From positions 1 to 64,000 of the forward strand of contig JAGNEZ010000021.1 of assembly GCA_018003015.1 (NCBI GenBank): a DNA stretch of 64,000 bases. Reading direction: 5' to 3'. Shown here piece after piece: positions 62,877 through 64,000 of the stretch. The notes under the pieces are model-generated. The model searched no databases. It was given only the letters and a program-made list of their open reading frames with translations, and had not been told where the DNA came from. The position numbers were made by a program, and so were the translations under genes. Origin of the DNA: Phycisphaerae bacterium. GTDB lineage: Bacteria > Planctomycetota > Phycisphaerae > UBA1845 > PWPN01. Numbering within the stretch: position 1 is the stretch's first letter; every line of letters begins with the position of its first letter.

Positions 62877-62896
62877 GCAGCTCGCCTACGGAGTTG

Positions 62897-63040
62897 ATGG
62901 CTAACTGGAGTCAGTCTTACAGGCTCAGCACGGAGACCACTTCACCCGAACTCGGCATGAAGGTCAAGAAGCACGGCCGGACGACCGGCTTGACGAAGGG
63001 GAGTGTCAGCGCGGTCAATGTCCGCGGCATGCAGCCATAG
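62897..63040 (+). pseudogene. Trypsin-like serine peptidase remnant
   Basis: A 47-residue frame reads ELGMKVKKHGRTTGLTKGSV, close to a conserved segment of trypsin-like (S1-type) peptidases (VGxxVxKxGRTTGLTxGxV). The catalytic Ser part and the N-terminal half are missing. Stop codons bound it on both sides, so it is a fragment. Confidence 0.55.
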
Positions 63041-63058
63041 GACTGCTTCGTGGTGTAC

Positions 63059-63196
63059 TCATGTCTGCGAAGAGCATTGAGCAGGTTCTGCAAGAACACA
63101 GAGGCTGCGGTGCTCAGCGTGCCTTTCAGAGAAACCGTAGCGCATGATGTAGTACGGCTCCATTTCGCCGGTGCGCAGTCGAGTCAGGCGTCTCAT
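63059..63196 (-). CDS. Possible 45-residue protein or fragment
   Basis: The frame reads MRRLTRLRTGEMEPYYIMRY and then degenerates into low-complexity sequence ending at TGA. AAAGG lies ~11 bases upstream, a weak SD. No family is certain. It sits in a stretch of fragments and may be the start of a broken gene. Confidence 0.25.
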   Translation of the reverse strand: MRRLTRLRTGEMEPYYIMRYGFSERHAEHRSLCVLAEPAQCSSQT

Positions 63197-63287
63197 CAGG
63201 ATGTGCCTTTCTGGTGCGTCCAAATGCGTGAGCCTCCTTCAGGCACTTCTGTTCGTGATCGTCCACCGGAGTCGCCGAGGCATCTGC

Positions 63288-64000
63288 TTACTCGCCTTTG
63301 TCGACGGGGAGTTCGGGGCGGGCGGCCCATTCGCTCCAACCCGCGTCATACCAGCGGACATATCGGTAGCCAAGCAGGTTTCTGAGGACGAAGAACGTCT
63401 GGCTGGCCTGATGACCCGTGCGGCAGTGAATGACAACTGGCGAGTCCTTGGAGGGGATCAATGCCGAATACGCCTTGTCCAGTTCCTCCACCGGCCTGAA
63501 CACCGTGGCGTCTGCGACCTTGGTCGTATCCTCGGAGAAAGGCCTGTTCTTTGCGCCCGGGATACGGCCGGCCCTGGCCTCCTCGGATTTCTTGCCCAGG
63601 TAGTACTCCACCGGCCGCACATCCAGGACGACCGCGTCTCCCTGTTCCACATGAGCCAGCACACGTTCCGCATCAGCTGAGAAGTGATCTGGAGCCGGCC
63701 CCGGATAGCTGGTCGGTGCAAATGTGGGCAGCATCGTGTCCAACGGCCGGTCTTCACTCTTCCACTTGGCGAAGCCTCCGTTGAGAACGCCGTACTTGGC
63801 GTGTCCAAGACGGGCGAAGGCCATGGATACCATGGTTGCATCCGGCGGCTTGTCGTCGCCAACGATCACGACCGTATCCGTCGTGCTGATTCCCATGAGG
63901 GATGCCAGCCGGGCCAGAACATCGCCCGGCAGCAGCATGGAGGACAATCCGCCGACGACCCCCCGGATGCTTTCCGGGGACAGGCAGACAGAGCCGGGAA
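63288..64000 (-). CDS. Thiosulfate/3-mercaptopyruvate sulfurtransferase (two rhodanese domains), 5' truncated by window edge
   Basis: The frame stays open to the last base, so the start lies outside. The N-terminal rhodanese domain is partly present (VVIVGDDKPPDATMVSMAFA). The second has the active-site loop VVIHCRTGHQASQT with the catalytic Cys, and RIPGAKNRPFSED, a typical rhodanese signature. The enzyme transfers sulfane sulfur to thiol or cyanide acceptors. The TAA stop is at 63288. Location (exported or cytosolic) cannot be judged without the N-terminus. Confidence 0.85.
   Translation of the reverse strand, partial: PGSVCLSPESIRGVVGGLSSMLLPGDVLARLASLMGISTTDTVVIVGDDKPPDATMVSMAFARLGHAKYGVLNGGFAKWKSEDRPLDTMLPTFAPTSYPGPAPDHFSADAERVLAHVEQGDAVVLDVRPVEYYLGKKSEEARAGRIPGAKNRPFSEDTTKVADATVFRPVEELDKAYSALIPSKDSPVVIHCRTGHQASQTFFVLRNLLGYRYVRWYDAGWSEWAARPELPVDKGE

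Noticed and set aside
1-64000. CRISPR arrays, IS elements, integrases
   Set aside because: No regularly spaced repeats, transposase or recombinase genes were seen.

Overview
The window looks like a chromosomal segment of a high-GC planctomycete (Planctomycetota, possibly a Phycisphaerae-type lineage). The grounds are a secreted protein with a planctomycete-style type I dockerin, tandem DUF1573 domains, Tat-exported sugar enzymes, a sulfatase remnant, a TSP3/CBM9-type secreted protein, and a palindromic dispersed element of a type that in such genomes is often read as TGxxPV peptides. The lineage call is inference; no rRNA or tRNA gene was found to confirm it. Genes are short transcription units on both strands, with many GTG and TTG starts that have good Shine-Dalgarno (SD) sequences. 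Intergenic DNA is strongly G/T-rich on the + strand whatever the gene direction. The first ~80 bases are almost pure G and may be a contig-end artefact.

Layout. 0-4.7 kb: a 45-residue lipoprotein, an SSS-family Na+/solute symporter with an inserted winged-helix-like segment paired with an RbsB-like binding lipoprotein, and proC. 5-12 kb: a ROK-family protein, a three-gene unit (transglutaminase with HEAT repeats, GH71/99-like protein, GH5-like lipoprotein), and an acyltransferase-3 protein. 12-16.6 kb: a zinc alcohol dehydrogenase with pgeF, trpA, and a ferric-reductase-like flavoprotein followed by a 30-residue membrane peptide. 16.7-23.5 kb: LOG-family protein with glyS, mltA, a MacB-like permease, and a sigma-70-family factor with a structured leader. 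24-30.3 kb: thiS-thiG, a small membrane protein, a DinG-like helicase lacking one Fe-S cysteine, then wecB, an M50 protease and trpS. 31-39 kb: a DUF1573/thioredoxin fusion, a DUF6786-like protein, an enlarged FucP-like transporter and a NodT-type outer-membrane factor. 39.8-43 kb: purC and two unknown proteins. 43-52 kb: a carbohydrate region (Tat-exported FucI-like and NIF3-like proteins, Gfo/Idh/MocA dehydrogenase, Tat-exported five-bladed-propeller glycosidase, GH5-like enzyme, Ig/thioredoxin/propeller protein) with pseudogene fragments between. 52.4-57.7 kb: an ABC exporter pair, a divergent GrpE-like/Hsp70-like pair, and an OmpR-type regulator. 58-64 kb: an M20 amidohydrolase, a large secreted HExxH protein, a dockerin protein, gene remnants, and a rhodanese gene cut by the window edge.

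How it fits together. Much of the content serves polysaccharide and sugar use: exported hydrolases, two sugar-type secondary transporters, a ROK protein and an oxidoreductase. Housekeeping genes (proC, trpA, glyS, trpS, thiSG, purC, pgeF) are scattered singly, as is common in planctomycetes.

The best candidates for undescribed biology are the symporter/binding-protein pair with its inserted domain, the GrpE-like/Hsp70-like pair with Lys-rich segments on both partners, and the sigma-factor leader that begins with a 9-bp stem at the predicted transcription start. Several genes are visibly decaying: a sulfatase tail, a LamG-type secreted protein whose start codon reads ACG, a VOC-protein tail and a trypsin-like fragment.
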